Source: Conexibacter woesei DSM 14684
Lineage (GTDB): Bacteria > Actinomycetota > Thermoleophilia > Solirubrobacterales > Solirubrobacteraceae
Assembly (NCBI RefSeq): GCF_000025265.1
Contig: NC_013739.1
Location: 5,566,001-5,630,000, forward strand
DNA length: 64,000 nucleotides
Direction: 5' to 3'
Shown: piece by piece, positions 16,828 to 25,762 of the stretch
Layout of the letters: each line of letters begins with the position of its first letter
Numbering within the stretch: position 1 is the stretch's first letter
Notes under the pieces: model-generated
What the model saw: the letters and a program-made list of their open reading frames with translations, nothing else
What the model was told of the DNA's origin: nothing
Databases searched by the model: none
Made by a program: the position numbers and the translations under genes

Positions 16828-19710
16828 TCAGAGCGCGCCGGCCAGCTCGCGGCGCGAGCCGACGCCGAGCTTCGCGTAGACCCGCGTGAGGTGGTTCTCG
16901 ACCGTCTTGGGCGTCACGAACAGCTCTTCGGCGATCTCGCGGTTCGTGCGGCCGGCCGCGGCGTGCTCGGCGACCCGCCGCTCGGAGGCGGTCAGCTCGT
17001 CGAACGCGAGCCGCCGCGGCGGCGCTCCCGCCACCTGCAGCTCCGCGCTCGCGGAGCGAGCGGTGCCGCGCGCACCGCACGCGAGCGCGACCTCCAGCGC
17101 CTGCTCCAGCGCGTCGCGCCCGTCGCGGCGGCGTCCGCCGCGCAGCAGCGCGACGCCGAGGTCGAGCCGCGCGCGTGCCTCCTCGGTCCGCAGCGAGGAG
17201 CCGGCGAGCGTCGCGACGGCCTCCTCCAGGCGCTCGGCCCGCTGCGTCCGCTCGACGGCCGGCGCGGCGAGCGCCGCGGCCCGCTGGGCAACGCCGAGCG
17301 CCGCCGGGCGGCCCCACACGCGCGCCCACGCGAGGTGCTCCTGCGCGAGCGCGTCGGCGTCGCCGCCCGCCGTCGCGTCATCACTCGCCGGCGCGCCGCC
17401 CGCCGCCGCGCCGCCACTCGCCGGCGCGCCGCCGGCCGCCGCGCCGCGCGCCAGCGCACGGGCGAGCAGCGCGCGCCAGGCGAGCGCGCGCATCGGGCGG
17501 CCGGCGCGCTCGTCCTCCTCCAGCGACACGACGTCCGCGCGGACCGCGTCGGCGCGGCCCTGCGCCTCGTGCAGCCGCGCCCGCGCCCACGGGATCCAGC
17601 GCAGCACCGTCGGCCCGCCCGGCCCGTGCTCCAGCCCTGCCGCCCGCAGCTCCGCCTCGGCCGCGTCCAGCTCTCCCTGGTCGACCAGCGCCAGCACGAC
17701 GTAGCTCGCGTTGACCGGGACCATGATCGGCGGGATCGCGCCGAGCGCGGCCGTGCGCGCGTCGGCCTCGGCGTCGCGCGGGCGGCCCTCGTTGAGCGCG
17801 AGCACCGCGCGCGTGCCGAGCGCGCCGGCGCGTGCGAACGCGGAGCCGCGCCGCTGCCCGTCGGCGAGCGCGTCGGCTATCGTCGCGCGTGCCTCCTGGT
17901 GCGCCTCGCACGTCAGCAGCGCGTACGTCGCCATGTACCAGGAGAGCGCCTCCGAGGTGTCGTGCGCGATCAGGCGCCCGCCGCCGAGCGCACGCCCCGC
18001 CAGCTCGACCACGACCGACGGCGCAGCCCCCGCCGCATGCTCGGCCTGCGCCAGCAGCGCGAGCATCGTCCGCTGCGCGCGCGTCTCGCCGGCGACGCCG
18101 AGGTGTCGCCGCAGCTCCAGCTGGTGGTCGCCGCCCGACAGCCACGCCAGCAGCGCGAGGTCCGCCTCCAGCTGCAGCGCGGCGTCTTCGTCGGCGGCGA
18201 CGCCCGGCTCCGCCAGCGCGTCGCCGACGACGCGGCGAGCGTCCGCCATGCCGGCCGACGCGAACGCGGCGAACGCGCGGTCGCGGTGGACGGCGATCCG
18301 CGCCGGCGCGTCGTCGAGCAGCGCCAGCGCCTGGTCGAGATGGCCGAGACCGTCGGCGAACGCCCCCTGCCGCACCTCCGCGACGCCGAGCGCGGCCAGC
18401 ACGTCGCCCCGCTCGCGCGCGCCGGGCGGCTCCTCCAGCGCCCGCCGCAGGTGGACGGCCGCGGTGTCCGGCGTGCCGGTGCGGAACGCGCGCTCACCGA
18501 CGCGCCGCAGCAGCGCGACCAGCTCCGCGTCGCCGGTCGCGGCCGCCGCGAGCGCGTGCGGGACGACGACCTCGTCGGTGGCGCCGTCGGCGCGCAGCAG
18601 CTCGAACGCGCGCCGGTGCGCGGTCGCGCGGTCCGACGGCGTCGCGTCCTCCGCGACGACGGCCCGGACGAGCGGATGGACCATCCGCAGCGGACGGCCG
18701 TCCTCCAGGATCCCGGCGGCGACGAGCGTGTCGGCGGCCGCCGAGGCCGTCTCCGGCGAGAGCCCTGCGACCGCGGCCGCGTGGCGCAGCTCGCCCTCGC
18801 CGCCGAGCGTCGCGACCGCCCGCGCGAGCCGGCGTGCGTCGTCGCCGAGGCGGCCGAGCCGCAGCAGCAGCGAGCGCTGCACGGCGAGCGGTCCGATCCG
18901 CTCGACGAGGTCGGGCGCGAGCTGGTCGGGCGTCGCATGCGCGGCCGCCAGCTCCGTCGCCAGCTCGGTCAGGAAGAAGGGGTTGCCGCCGCTCGCGTGC
19001 GTGCACGCCGCGACCAGGGGCGCGGACGGCTGCTGCCCCGCGAACGCGTCGCGCAGGACCTGCGCGACCGCCGCCTCCGCGAGCGGCGCGGGCCGCAGGT
19101 ACGCCGGCTCGGAGGCGTGCAGCAGCTCGGTCAGCAGAGCTGCCTGCGAGCCCGGCTCGTCGTCGCGCGTGCCGAGCAGCAGCGCCACCGGCAGGCCGTC
19201 GAGCCGGCGGGCGAGGTAGCCGGCGGTGCGCAGCGACGCCGCGTCGGCCCAGTGCGCGTCGTCGATCACGATCAGCAGCGAGCCCGCGTCGGCGAGGTTG
19301 GCGATCAGCCAGTGCAGCCCGTGGAGGATGCCGGCAGACGGGTCGTGACCCGGCCCCGCGTCGACGGGCAGCTCGCCGAGCCCGAGGACGGCCGCCGCCG
19401 GTGCCGCCGGACCGGCGAACAGCTCGGCCCGGCGCGCGGCGCCGGCCTTCACGAGCGGGCGTTCGAGCAGCTGCCGCACGACGCCGTACTCGAGGTGGCG
19501 TTCGAGCACGCCGCCGCGCGCTCGCAGCACGCTCGTGCCGGCCGTCTGCGCGCGCTCGATCGCGGCACGCAAGAGGGTCGTCTTGCCGATCCCAGCCTGC
19601 CCCTCGACGATCAGCGCCGACCCCTCGCCGGCGCGGGCCTGCGCGAGCTGCCGCTCGATCGCGCGCAGCTCGTCCTGGCGCTCCAGCAGCACGCCTCCGT
19701 GCGCGACCAT
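16828..19710 (-). CDS. LuxR-family transcriptional regulator with AAA ATPase domain (LAL/MalT type)
   Basis: A 960-residue large ATP-binding LuxR regulator. Walker A GQAGIGKTTLL is at about residue 36, Walker B LLIVIDDAHWADAASL at about 145, followed by a long helical TPR-like region (residues 400-850) and a C-terminal LuxR helix-turn-helix (LTASERRVAEHAAAGRTNREIAEELFVTPKTVENHL, last 65 residues). Such proteins activate transcription after binding a ligand and ATP. ATG 19710 is chosen because TACGAT lies 8 bases upstream and the Walker region follows at the normal distance. Two to three copies of an 11-residue Gly/Ala repeat (33-bp period, about 17383-17450) mark a low-complexity insertion. 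The ECF sigma gene is divergent. Confidence 0.9.
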   Translation of the reverse strand: MVAHGGVLLERQDELRAIERQLAQARAGEGSALIVEGQAGIGKTTLLRAAIERAQTAGTSVLRARGGVLERHLEYGVVRQLLERPLVKAGAARRAELFAGPAAPAAAVLGLGELPVDAGPGHDPSAGILHGLHWLIANLADAGSLLIVIDDAHWADAASLRTAGYLARRLDGLPVALLLGTRDDEPGSQAALLTELLHASEPAYLRPAPLAEAAVAQVLRDAFAGQQPSAPLVAACTHASGGNPFFLTELATELAAAHATPDQLAPDLVERIGPLAVQRSLLLRLGRLGDDARRLARAVATLGGEGELRHAAAVAGLSPETASAAADTLVAAGILEDGRPLRMVHPLVRAVVAEDATPSDRATAHRRAFELLRADGATDEVVVPHALAAAATGDAELVALLRRVGERAFRTGTPDTAAVHLRRALEEPPGARERGDVLAALGVAEVRQGAFADGLGHLDQALALLDDAPARIAVHRDRAFAAFASAGMADARRVVGDALAEPGVAADEDAALQLEADLALLAWLSGGDHQLELRRHLGVAGETRAQRTMLALLAQAEHAAGAAPSVVVELAGRALGGGRLIAHDTSEALSWYMATYALLTCEAHQEARATIADALADGQRRGSAFARAGALGTRAVLALNEGRPRDAEADARTAALGAIPPIMVPVNASYVVLALVDQGELDAAEAELRAAGLEHGPGGPTVLRWIPWARARLHEAQGRADAVRADVVSLEEDERAGRPMRALAWRALLARALARGAAAGGAPASGGAAAGGAPASDDATAGGDADALAQEHLAWARVWGRPAALGVAQRAAALAAPAVERTQRAERLEEAVATLAGSSLRTEEARARLDLGVALLRGGRRRDGRDALEQALEVALACGARGTARSASAELQVAGAPPRRLAFDELTASERRVAEHAAAGRTNREIAEELFVTPKTVENHLTRVYAKLGVGSRRELAGAL

Positions 19711-19881
19711 GACGCGGCATCGTACGCGCGCCGCCGGACCATGTCGCGAGCGCGCTCGCCGCCGCCGCCCGTGCCGACGCGCGCAGATGCGCCAGCAACC
19801 CGCGCAGAACGGCGCTTTTCCCGCCCTTTTGCGCAACTCGGACGCTGCTACCGTGTCCCAACAGCCAAGGACCGTTCACGC

Positions 19882-21471
19882 GTGGAAGTCTCTGCACTCA
19901 AGCACGCCGGGGTCGCTGGCCTGCACGGCCGTTCGCCCCTGTTGCGTCTCCAATCCGACGAGCGCTTGATCGCGCTCGTTCGTCGTGGCAACCACGGCGC
20001 CTTCGAGGTGCTCGTCGGTCGCTACCAGTCACGCCTGCTCGCGTTCTGCCGCCACATGCTCGGCTCGCGCGAGGACGCCGAGGACGTGCTGCAGGAGGTC
20101 TTCGCCGCCGCCTTCAACGCGATCCTCGCCGACGACCGGCCGATCAACGCGCGCCCCTGGCTCTACCGCATCGCTCGCAACCGCAGCCTCAACCACCTGC
20201 GCCGCGCGCAGCCGATCGGCGTCGACTCGATGGACGTCCACCTCGCCGAGCACGGCGCGACGACAGCGGACAAGGTCCACAAGCGCGAAGAGTTCCGCGA
20301 GCTGATCGCCGACGTCCAGGACCTGCCCGAGACGCAGCGCACCGCGCTCCTGCTGCGCGAGATCGACGCGCTCTCCTACGAGCAGATCGCCGAGGCGATG
20401 GAGACGACGATCCCGAGCGTCAAGTCGCTGCTCGTGCGCGCCCGCGTCTCGCTCGCCGAGGCCGCCGAGGCGCGCCAGCTGTCCTGCGACGAGGTGCGGC
20501 TCGAGCTCGGCGAGATCGCCGAGGGCCTCAAGCGCCGCACGACCCCGCCGGTCCGCCGCCACCTGCGGACGTGCGCGGGCTGCACCGGCTTCCGCCAGCA
20601 GCTGCGCTCGACGAACAAGGCGCTCGCCGCCGTCATGCCGGTCGGCTTCGTGCTCGCGTTCAGAAAGCTCGTGCTCGCGCACCTCGGCCTCTCGGCCGGC
20701 GCGGGCGGCGGCGCGAGCGCGACGGGCGCCGCCGGCGCCGCCGCCGGCTCGGCCGTCGCGGGCTCCGCCACCGGCGGCCTGATCTCCGCCGGCATGGGGA
20801 CCGTCGCGACGAAGGCCGCCGCCGGCCTCGCCGCCGCCGCGCTGGTGACGGCCGGCGCCGTCGAGATCGAGCACCGCGTCCCGCGCGACGCGGCGCCCGC
20901 GCCGGCCGTCGCGCAGGCGCCCGCCGACGTGCGCGCCCATCCGACCTACCAGGCCGCTCCCAGACACGTGCAGCGCGCGCTCGACGCCCCCGCCAGAACG
21001 GCCGCCGCGAACGCGCACGCCGACAGCAGGCTGGCCGCGTCCCAGACGGCCACGCTGAGAGCCGCCGAGCCGACCGCCAAGCCTGATCCGACCGAGACGA
21101 CGACGGCCGCCACACCGCCGCCCGACGCAGCCGCGACGACGCCGGATGCGCCGCCCCCGCCGCCGCCGGGCCAGACGCAGGTCGAGTCCGGCACGACGGC
21201 GCTGCCGTCGAACCTGCCCGAGCAGCAGCCGCCGCAGACGCTCGCCTCCGCGCCGGCGCCGCCCGCCGCCGCGACCGCGCCGCCGCCGGTCACGACGACG
21301 CCCCCGCCGGCGACCGAGCCGACGCCGCCCGTGACCGAGCTGCCGGCCGAGCCGACCGCCCCGGTGACGCCGGCCGAGCCGACGCCGACCGTCCCGGTCG
21401 AGCCGCCCGTCGCGACCCCGCCGCCGGCTGACCAGCCGGCGCCGACGGACCCCGTCGTCCCCGCTCAGTAG
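19882..21471 (+). CDS. ECF sigma factor fused to zinc-finger anti-sigma and membrane-anchored Pro-rich tail
   Basis: A 529-residue single chain. Residues about 28-105 are sigma region 2 (LGSREDAEDVLQEVFAAAF, RPWLYRIARNRSLNHLRR) and 130-185 region 4 (LPETQRTALLLREIDALSYEQIAEAM). A zinc-finger anti-sigma-like module follows, with Cys about 202, then H227-x3-C231-x2-C234 (HLRTCAGC). A hydrophobic helix is at about 305-328, and the last 200 residues are Pro/Thr/Ala-rich and predicted outside the cell. Transcription activity would thus be tied to the membrane, with proteolysis or a conformational signal releasing the sigma part. Start GTG 19882 has AAGGA 10 bases upstream; the frame is open far upstream, but that stretch is antisense to the LuxR gene. 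Divergent from the LuxR-type regulator. Confidence 0.85.
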   Translation: MEVSALKHAGVAGLHGRSPLLRLQSDERLIALVRRGNHGAFEVLVGRYQSRLLAFCRHMLGSREDAEDVLQEVFAAAFNAILADDRPINARPWLYRIARNRSLNHLRRAQPIGVDSMDVHLAEHGATTADKVHKREEFRELIADVQDLPETQRTALLLREIDALSYEQIAEAMETTIPSVKSLLVRARVSLAEAAEARQLSCDEVRLELGEIAEGLKRRTTPPVRRHLRTCAGCTGFRQQLRSTNKALAAVMPVGFVLAFRKLVLAHLGLSAGAGGGASATGAAGAAAGSAVAGSATGGLISAGMGTVATKAAAGLAAAALVTAGAVEIEHRVPRDAAPAPAVAQAPADVRAHPTYQAAPRHVQRALDAPARTAAANAHADSRLAASQTATLRAAEPTAKPDPTETTTAATPPPDAAATTPDAPPPPPPGQTQVESGTTALPSNLPEQQPPQTLASAPAPPAAATAPPPVTTTPPPATEPTPPVTELPAEPTAPVTPAEPTPTVPVEPPVATPPPADQPAPTDPVVPAQ

Positions 21472-21475
21472 CGGC

Positions 21476-22396
21476 TCAGGCCGCCGCGACCAGCCCGATC
21501 ACCTTCATCCGCCGCTCGAGCGCTCTGAAGGCGAAGGCGCGCGTCTCGGTGACGCTGATCCCGAAGATCTCGAAGTCGTCGTCATCGGGCGCCCACTTCG
21601 GTTTCAGCACCCCCTCGGCGACGGGCGCGATCTCGCCGAGCGTGCGCTGGATCGCGGCGACGTGGCGGGGATCGCTGCGGGCCATGTCGCGCAGGAAGCG
21701 CGCGCCGAACGCGACGTGGCGGTGCTCGTCGCGCGCGACGTTGATGAAGCCCTCGACGAAGCCGGGGAGCGTTCCCTCGCGCTCGTTGTAGTCGATGATG
21801 AAGTGCTGGCCGGTGAGCGCCAGCATCCCCTCGATCACCATGTGGTAGATCGTGATCGCCTCGACGAGCGTCTCGAGGTCCTCGGGCTCGGTCGCGAGCC
21901 GGTCGACGCGCGACTTCAGCATCTCGTCGAAGAGGACGCCGAACTCCGGGTTCAGGTGCTCGCTCGTGGCCGCCAGCTTCTCCTCCAGCCCTTCGACGCC
22001 GAGCACGTCGACCTCGCTGTAGAAGCGGTCGAAGAACGCGACGTGCCGGGCCTCGTCGGCGATCTGCGTGCAGAGAAAGAGCCGCATGTCCTCCTGCGGT
22101 GCGGCGCGCATCAGCGGCCCCAGCTCGGCCGCGACGCGCTGCTCGCCGATGAAGAAGGCCGACAGGCCGTACATCCGCGCGAAGCGCTCCTCCTCGTCGA
22201 ATCGCTCGTGCCAGTCGAGCTTGTCCTGCGTGAAGTCGAGGTCCTGGACGGCCCAGTGCTGGCGTTCCCACAGCGAGTACAGCTCGCCGTAGCCGAGCAG
22301 GTGCGCCTCGCCTCGGTCGGCGCTGTCGAGCAGCGCCGGGTCGCTCGTGGCACGGAAGTCGACGCGCTCGGTGCGCGGACCGGTTGTTTCGGACAC
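21476..22396 (-). CDS. Ribonucleotide reductase R2-like diiron protein
   Basis: A 306-residue ferritin-like four-helix protein of the R2 superfamily. Metal ligands are recognisable as Glu in FFIGEQRVAAE, E-x2-H in ADEARHVAFF, Glu in MVIEGML and E-x2-H in RDEHRHVAFG. Length and pattern fit the R2-like oxidases annotated as ribonucleotide-diphosphate reductase beta in actinobacteria. No large (alpha) subunit gene is nearby, so an R2-like ligand-binding oxidase role is as likely as nucleotide reduction. GTG start with a G-rich ribosome-binding site; TAGAGT at 22432-22437 is a plausible -10 box. Confidence 0.8.
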   Translation of the reverse strand: MSETTGPRTERVDFRATSDPALLDSADRGEAHLLGYGELYSLWERQHWAVQDLDFTQDKLDWHERFDEEERFARMYGLSAFFIGEQRVAAELGPLMRAAPQEDMRLFLCTQIADEARHVAFFDRFYSEVDVLGVEGLEEKLAATSEHLNPEFGVLFDEMLKSRVDRLATEPEDLETLVEAITIYHMVIEGMLALTGQHFIIDYNEREGTLPGFVEGFINVARDEHRHVAFGARFLRDMARSDPRHVAAIQRTLGEIAPVAEGVLKPKWAPDDDDFEIFGISVTETRAFAFRALERRMKVIGLVAAA

Positions 22397-22473
22397 GGCG
22401 GACCTCTCCCTCTCACGGGTGGTTGCGCCGACTCTAGCCGAGCGACTGGCTGGCTGGCCAGCCTGAAGTGCGC

Positions 22474-23046
22474 CTACGGACCGACTTCGCCGCCGGCGAC
22501 GAGCGTCCCGGCCTCCTGGCCGTCCAGCTCGATCGCGTACTCGCCGGCTCTCAGGCCGGGCAGCCTGACCGCCCCGCGCCCACCAGCGGGGACCTCGAAC
22601 CGCTGCGCTCTGGGCGTTCCCACGACGACCGTGTGGCGCTTTCCGTCGCCGGAGGAGACCGACACCTCGACGGCGAGGAACGGCGGCACGGTGATCCGCG
22701 GCGGCGTCAGGCCGCCGTCTCCGGCGACGAACGTCGCCGGCACACGGACCGGCTCCTCCTCGGCTCTCCCCGGCGGCGGACTCTCGGCCGTCCCCGTCCC
22801 GCCGTCCGGCCCGCTCGTCGCGGGCGGCTGCGTCGCCGTCGTCTCGGGCGGCAGCGGCTCGGTCGCCGCCGGCGGCGGCTGCGTCGCGTCAGGCGTGCTT
22901 GCGACCGGACCGGTCTGAGCCGCCGGCGGAGTGGAGGTCGAGGTCGCGGCGCTCGTGGCGCCGTCGTCGTCTCCACCGCAGCCGGCGAGGACGCCGGCTC
23001 CGAGGACGGCGGCCGCGAGGACGGCGCGAGTGAGGCGTGCGGACAT
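22474..23046 (-). CDS. Putative lipoprotein with cupredoxin-like domain
   Basis: A 190-residue protein. The N-terminal signal ends in a lipobox (VLAGC), so it is probably anchored by lipid to the outer face of the membrane. A Thr/Pro/Ala-rich linker (residues about 25-95) precedes a beta-rich domain of 90 residues with the flow of cupredoxin-like proteins (ITVPPFLAVEVSVSSGDGKRHTVVV, LPGLRAGEYAIELDGQ). A single His is visible and no Cys, so copper binding is doubtful. ATG 23046 is supported by TAGGGT 7 bases upstream (leaderless). Function unknown. Confidence 0.7.
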   Translation of the reverse strand: MSARLTRAVLAAAVLGAGVLAGCGGDDDGATSAATSTSTPPAAQTGPVASTPDATQPPPAATEPLPPETTATQPPATSGPDGGTGTAESPPPGRAEEEPVRVPATFVAGDGGLTPPRITVPPFLAVEVSVSSGDGKRHTVVVGTPRAQRFEVPAGGRGAVRLPGLRAGEYAIELDGQEAGTLVAGGEVGP

Positions 23047-23107
23047 GGCCGTCACCCTACCCGCGCCGCGCGTCCCCACGCCCCGCCCGCCCACCGTGCG
23101 CCGGCCC

Positions 23108-24262
23108 TCACGCGAGCACGCGCGCGTAGACCTCCGTCAAGCGCTCGTAGTAGACCTCCGGCGCATGCTCGGCGCGGGCGCGGGCGAGCCCGTCGGCGGC
23201 GCGTGCGGCGCGCAGGCGGGGGTCGGTCCACAGCGCGGCGAGAGCGGCCGTCCACGCCGGCTCGTCGTCGACCGGCAGGGTTGCGGCGGAGCCGACCAGC
23301 TCCGGCAGACCGCCGCGATCGCTGGCGAGTACCGGGACGCCGTCGGCGAGCGCCTCGACGACGCTCATCGGGGACGGATCCTGGGCGCGCGACGGAGCGA
23401 GCATCACCGCCGCCCCGCGCCGCTGCGCGGCCAGCTCCGGGCCGGGCAGCCGGCCGAGGAAGCGCACGTCACCGCCCGCCGCCAGCGCCCGCAGCGCCGG
23501 CTCTGCCGGCCCTTCGCCGGCGATCCGCAGCGGCACGCCCGCCGCGCGCGCCGCGCGCACGGCGACGTCGTAGCCCTTCTCCTCCACGAGCCGGCCGGCG
23601 ACGAGCGCATACGTCCCGTCGACGGCCGCCGAGTCGGCCGCGATCCGCTCGACCGCGTTCGGCAGCACGACCGCGCCCGGCGGTGCCGCCCCCAGCTGCA
23701 CGAGCGTCGCCAGCTGCGCCCGGCTGACGACGACGCACGCGTCGGCGTGCGCGAGCAGCCGCGGCTGCTGGCGTGCGATCCCGGCGCCGTAGACGACCGC
23801 CTCCGGCAGCGAGCCGCGGCAGCGCAGCCGCACGCCGGGGCGCGTGTCGCGGCCATGGCAGCGTGTGCACGGCGCGCCGTCGCGGTAGGCCATCGCGGTC
23901 GCGCAGACGAGGCGGTAGTTGTGCAGGTGGAGCACCACGCGCGCGCCCGCCTCGCGCGCCGCCGCCAGCGCGCGCCAGCCGAGCAGCGGGTGGACGTTGT
24001 GGGCGTGGACGACGTCGGCGCGGTGAGCGCGGACCGCCTCGGCCACCGCGCGCTCGTCGAGCCCGCCGCGCAGCAGCCCGCGCGCCGCCTGTGCGGCGCC
24101 GGTCTCGGAGCTGTCGCGCTCCAGCCGCGCGACGGCGTGGCCGTGCTCGCGCAGCAGCGTCTCCTGCTGGTCGACGACGCGCTCCTCGCCGCCCGCGGCG
24201 CGATAGCGGTTGTGCAGCAGCAGGACGCGCGCCGGCGTGCTGGGTTGGTCCGTCGAGGCCAC
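23108..24262 (-). CDS. Glycosyltransferase, GT4 family
   Basis: A 384-residue GT-B glycosyltransferase. The N-terminal domain shows VLLLHNRYRAAGGEERVV and a DVVHAHNVHPLL acceptor-side segment. An unusual Cys cluster (CTRCHGRDTRPGVRLRC) lies in the middle and is found in GT4 enzymes of this type. The C-terminal donor-binding domain shows ALVAGRLVEEKGYDVAV and the SPMSVVEALADGVPVLAS segment with the nucleotide-sugar Glu. Start GTG 24262 leaves only 30 bases to the divergent glycosyltransferase start. Likely acts on a cell-envelope glycolipid or polysaccharide; sugar unknown. Confidence 0.85.
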   Translation of the reverse strand: MASTDQPSTPARVLLLHNRYRAAGGEERVVDQQETLLREHGHAVARLERDSSETGAAQAARGLLRGGLDERAVAEAVRAHRADVVHAHNVHPLLGWRALAAAREAGARVVLHLHNYRLVCATAMAYRDGAPCTRCHGRDTRPGVRLRCRGSLPEAVVYGAGIARQQPRLLAHADACVVVSRAQLATLVQLGAAPPGAVVLPNAVERIAADSAAVDGTYALVAGRLVEEKGYDVAVRAARAAGVPLRIAGEGPAEPALRALAAGGDVRFLGRLPGPELAAQRRGAAVMLAPSRAQDPSPMSVVEALADGVPVLASDRGGLPELVGSAATLPVDDEPAWTAALAALWTDPRLRAARAADGLARARAEHAPEVYYERLTEVYARVLA

Positions 24263-24292
24263 GAGCGTGCGATTCTGGCAGGCTGCGGCGTC

Positions 24293-25393
24293 GTGACGAT
24301 CGCGCTCGTGACCAACGTCATCACGCCGTACCGCGTCCCGCTCTACCGTCTGCTGGCCGAGCGCTACGACGTCGAGGTGCTCTGCTTCGGCGCCGGCCAG
24401 AGCTACGTCCCCTCCTGGTTCGGCGACCTCGACGCCCAGCTCGCGGCCGCGCCGTTCCCCGCCCGCCGGCTCGACGGCCCGCGCGCCGCGCTCGCGCTCG
24501 GGCGCCGTCACCGCGCCGCGATCGCGCCCGTCGCGGGCGGCGCGATGCTGCCGGCGACGTACGCCGGGATGCGCCTGCGGCGGCGGCCGTTCGTGCTGTG
24601 GGGATCGGTCTGGGCGCACCCGCGCGGCAGCGCGAAGGCGGCGATCGGCTTCCCGCTCGTCCGCCACGTCTACCGCCACGCCGACGCGGTCGTGACGTAC
24701 GGTCCGCACGTCAGCCGCTACGTCGAGCGCTACCGCGGGCGCGACGACGACGTCTTCGTCGCGCCCCAGTCGGTCGAGGCGGACCTCTTCGGCCGCACGG
24801 TCGCGGCGGAGGAGGTCGCGGCCTGGCGCGCCGAGGCCGGGCTGCCCGCGACCGGACCGCTCGTGCTGTACGTCGGGCGGCTCGTCGCGGAGAAGGGCCT
24901 CCGCGAGCTGCTGGCCGCGTGGCGGCGAGTGCGGGCGCAGCGGCCCGCGGCGACGCTCGTGGTCGCCGGCGACGGCGAGCTGAGAGCCGCGGCCGCGGCG
25001 AGCGGCGTGCGGCTGCTCGGCGCCGTCCCACGCGAGCGGCTGCCGGTCGCCTACGCCGCCGCCGATCTCGTCGCGGTCCCGTCGATCCCGACGCCGCGCT
25101 TCCGCGAGCCGTGGGGCCTCGTCTGCAACGAGGCGATGCACCAGCGCACACCGGTCGTCGCGACCGACGCGGTCGGCGCCGTCGCCGGCGGACTGGTCCG
25201 CGACGGCGAGACGGGGCTCGTCGTCGGCGCCGGCGACGCGGACGCGCTCGCACGCGCGATCGAGCGGCTGCTGGACGACGACGCGCTGCGCGCGCGGATC
25301 GGCGACGCCGGCCACGCCGCGCTCGCCGGCCACACGTATGAGCGGATGGCCGACGCGTTCGGCGCGGCGCTCAGCCGCGCCGGCGCGCTCTAG
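24293..25393 (+). CDS. Glycosyltransferase, GT4 family
   Basis: A 366-residue GT-B glycosyltransferase: N-terminal IALVTNVITPYRVPLYRLLAE, then in the C-terminal half VLYVGRLVAEKGLRELLAAW and EPWGLVCNEAMHQRTPVVATDAVG (nucleotide-sugar binding E-x7-E region). GTG 24293 starts directly at the first strand. It is divergent from another GT4 gene with 30 bases between them, so both are probably co-regulated and modify the same envelope glycan. Substrate unknown. Confidence 0.85.
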   Translation: MTIALVTNVITPYRVPLYRLLAERYDVEVLCFGAGQSYVPSWFGDLDAQLAAAPFPARRLDGPRAALALGRRHRAAIAPVAGGAMLPATYAGMRLRRRPFVLWGSVWAHPRGSAKAAIGFPLVRHVYRHADAVVTYGPHVSRYVERYRGRDDDVFVAPQSVEADLFGRTVAAEEVAAWRAEAGLPATGPLVLYVGRLVAEKGLRELLAAWRRVRAQRPAATLVVAGDGELRAAAAASGVRLLGAVPRERLPVAYAAADLVAVPSIPTPRFREPWGLVCNEAMHQRTPVVATDAVGAVAGGLVRDGETGLVVGAGDADALARAIERLLDDDALRARIGDAGHAALAGHTYERMADAFGAALSRAGAL

Positions 25394-25423
25394 GCGACGA
25401 CCGACAGCTCGAAGCAGCCGACC

Positions 25424-25486
25424 GGGAGTTCCCGCACGCGCGACGCGGTGTCAGCCCGCCGCCGTGGAACTCCCAATGCGAAGCAC
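25424..25486 (-). repeat. Inverted-repeat element, copy 1
   Basis: Perfect 9-bp arms GGGAGTTCC (25424-25432) and GGAACTCCC (25466-25474) flank a 33-nt loop and are followed by CAATGCGAAGCAC up to the base next to the stop codon of the RAM-domain gene (minus strand). A second copy is at 34905-34966, with a compensated arm position. Confidence 0.8.
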
Positions 25487-25762
25487 CTATTCCCCGACCG
25501 AGAAGAGCGCGTCGAGGTCGTGTCTCGAGTAGACCTCGAACGCGACCATCGTCTGCGTCTTGACGATGCCGGGGAGGCGCGAGAGCGTCTCGGTGACCAC
25601 GTGGGCGAGGTCGTCGTGCTGGCGCAGCCGCAGGACGGCGACGAAGTCCCACTCGCCCGTGACCGAGTAGGCCTCGGCGACGCCGGAGATCTCGGCGAGC
25701 TGGCCGCCGAGGTCGGCGAGCGCGTTGCGCTCCGCCTGTATCAGGACGATCGCGTGCGTCAT
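25487..25762 (-). CDS. Stand-alone RAM-domain (Lrp/AsnC ligand-binding) protein
   Basis: A 91-residue protein corresponding only to the C-terminal RAM domain of Lrp/AsnC regulators: AIVLIQAERNALADLGGQLAEI, VAEAYSVTGEWDFVAVL and LPGIVKTQTMVAFEVY. The DNA-binding helix-turn-helix is absent, so it would act as a small-molecule-binding oligomer or partner of a full-length Lrp. ATG 25762 overlaps the TGA of the UPF0173 hydrolase (ATGA), indicating coupled translation. The inverted-repeat element follows its stop directly. Confidence 0.85.
   Translation of the reverse strand: MTHAIVLIQAERNALADLGGQLAEISGVAEAYSVTGEWDFVAVLRLRQHDDLAHVVTETLSRLPGIVKTQTMVAFEVYSRHDLDALFSVGE

Noticed and set aside
16144-19881. 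Very long open frame on the plus strand upstream of the sigma factor
   Set aside because: It is antisense to the collagen-like and LuxR genes, which have clear domains; the translation is Arg/Ala-rich low complexity. Only the part from 19882 is real.
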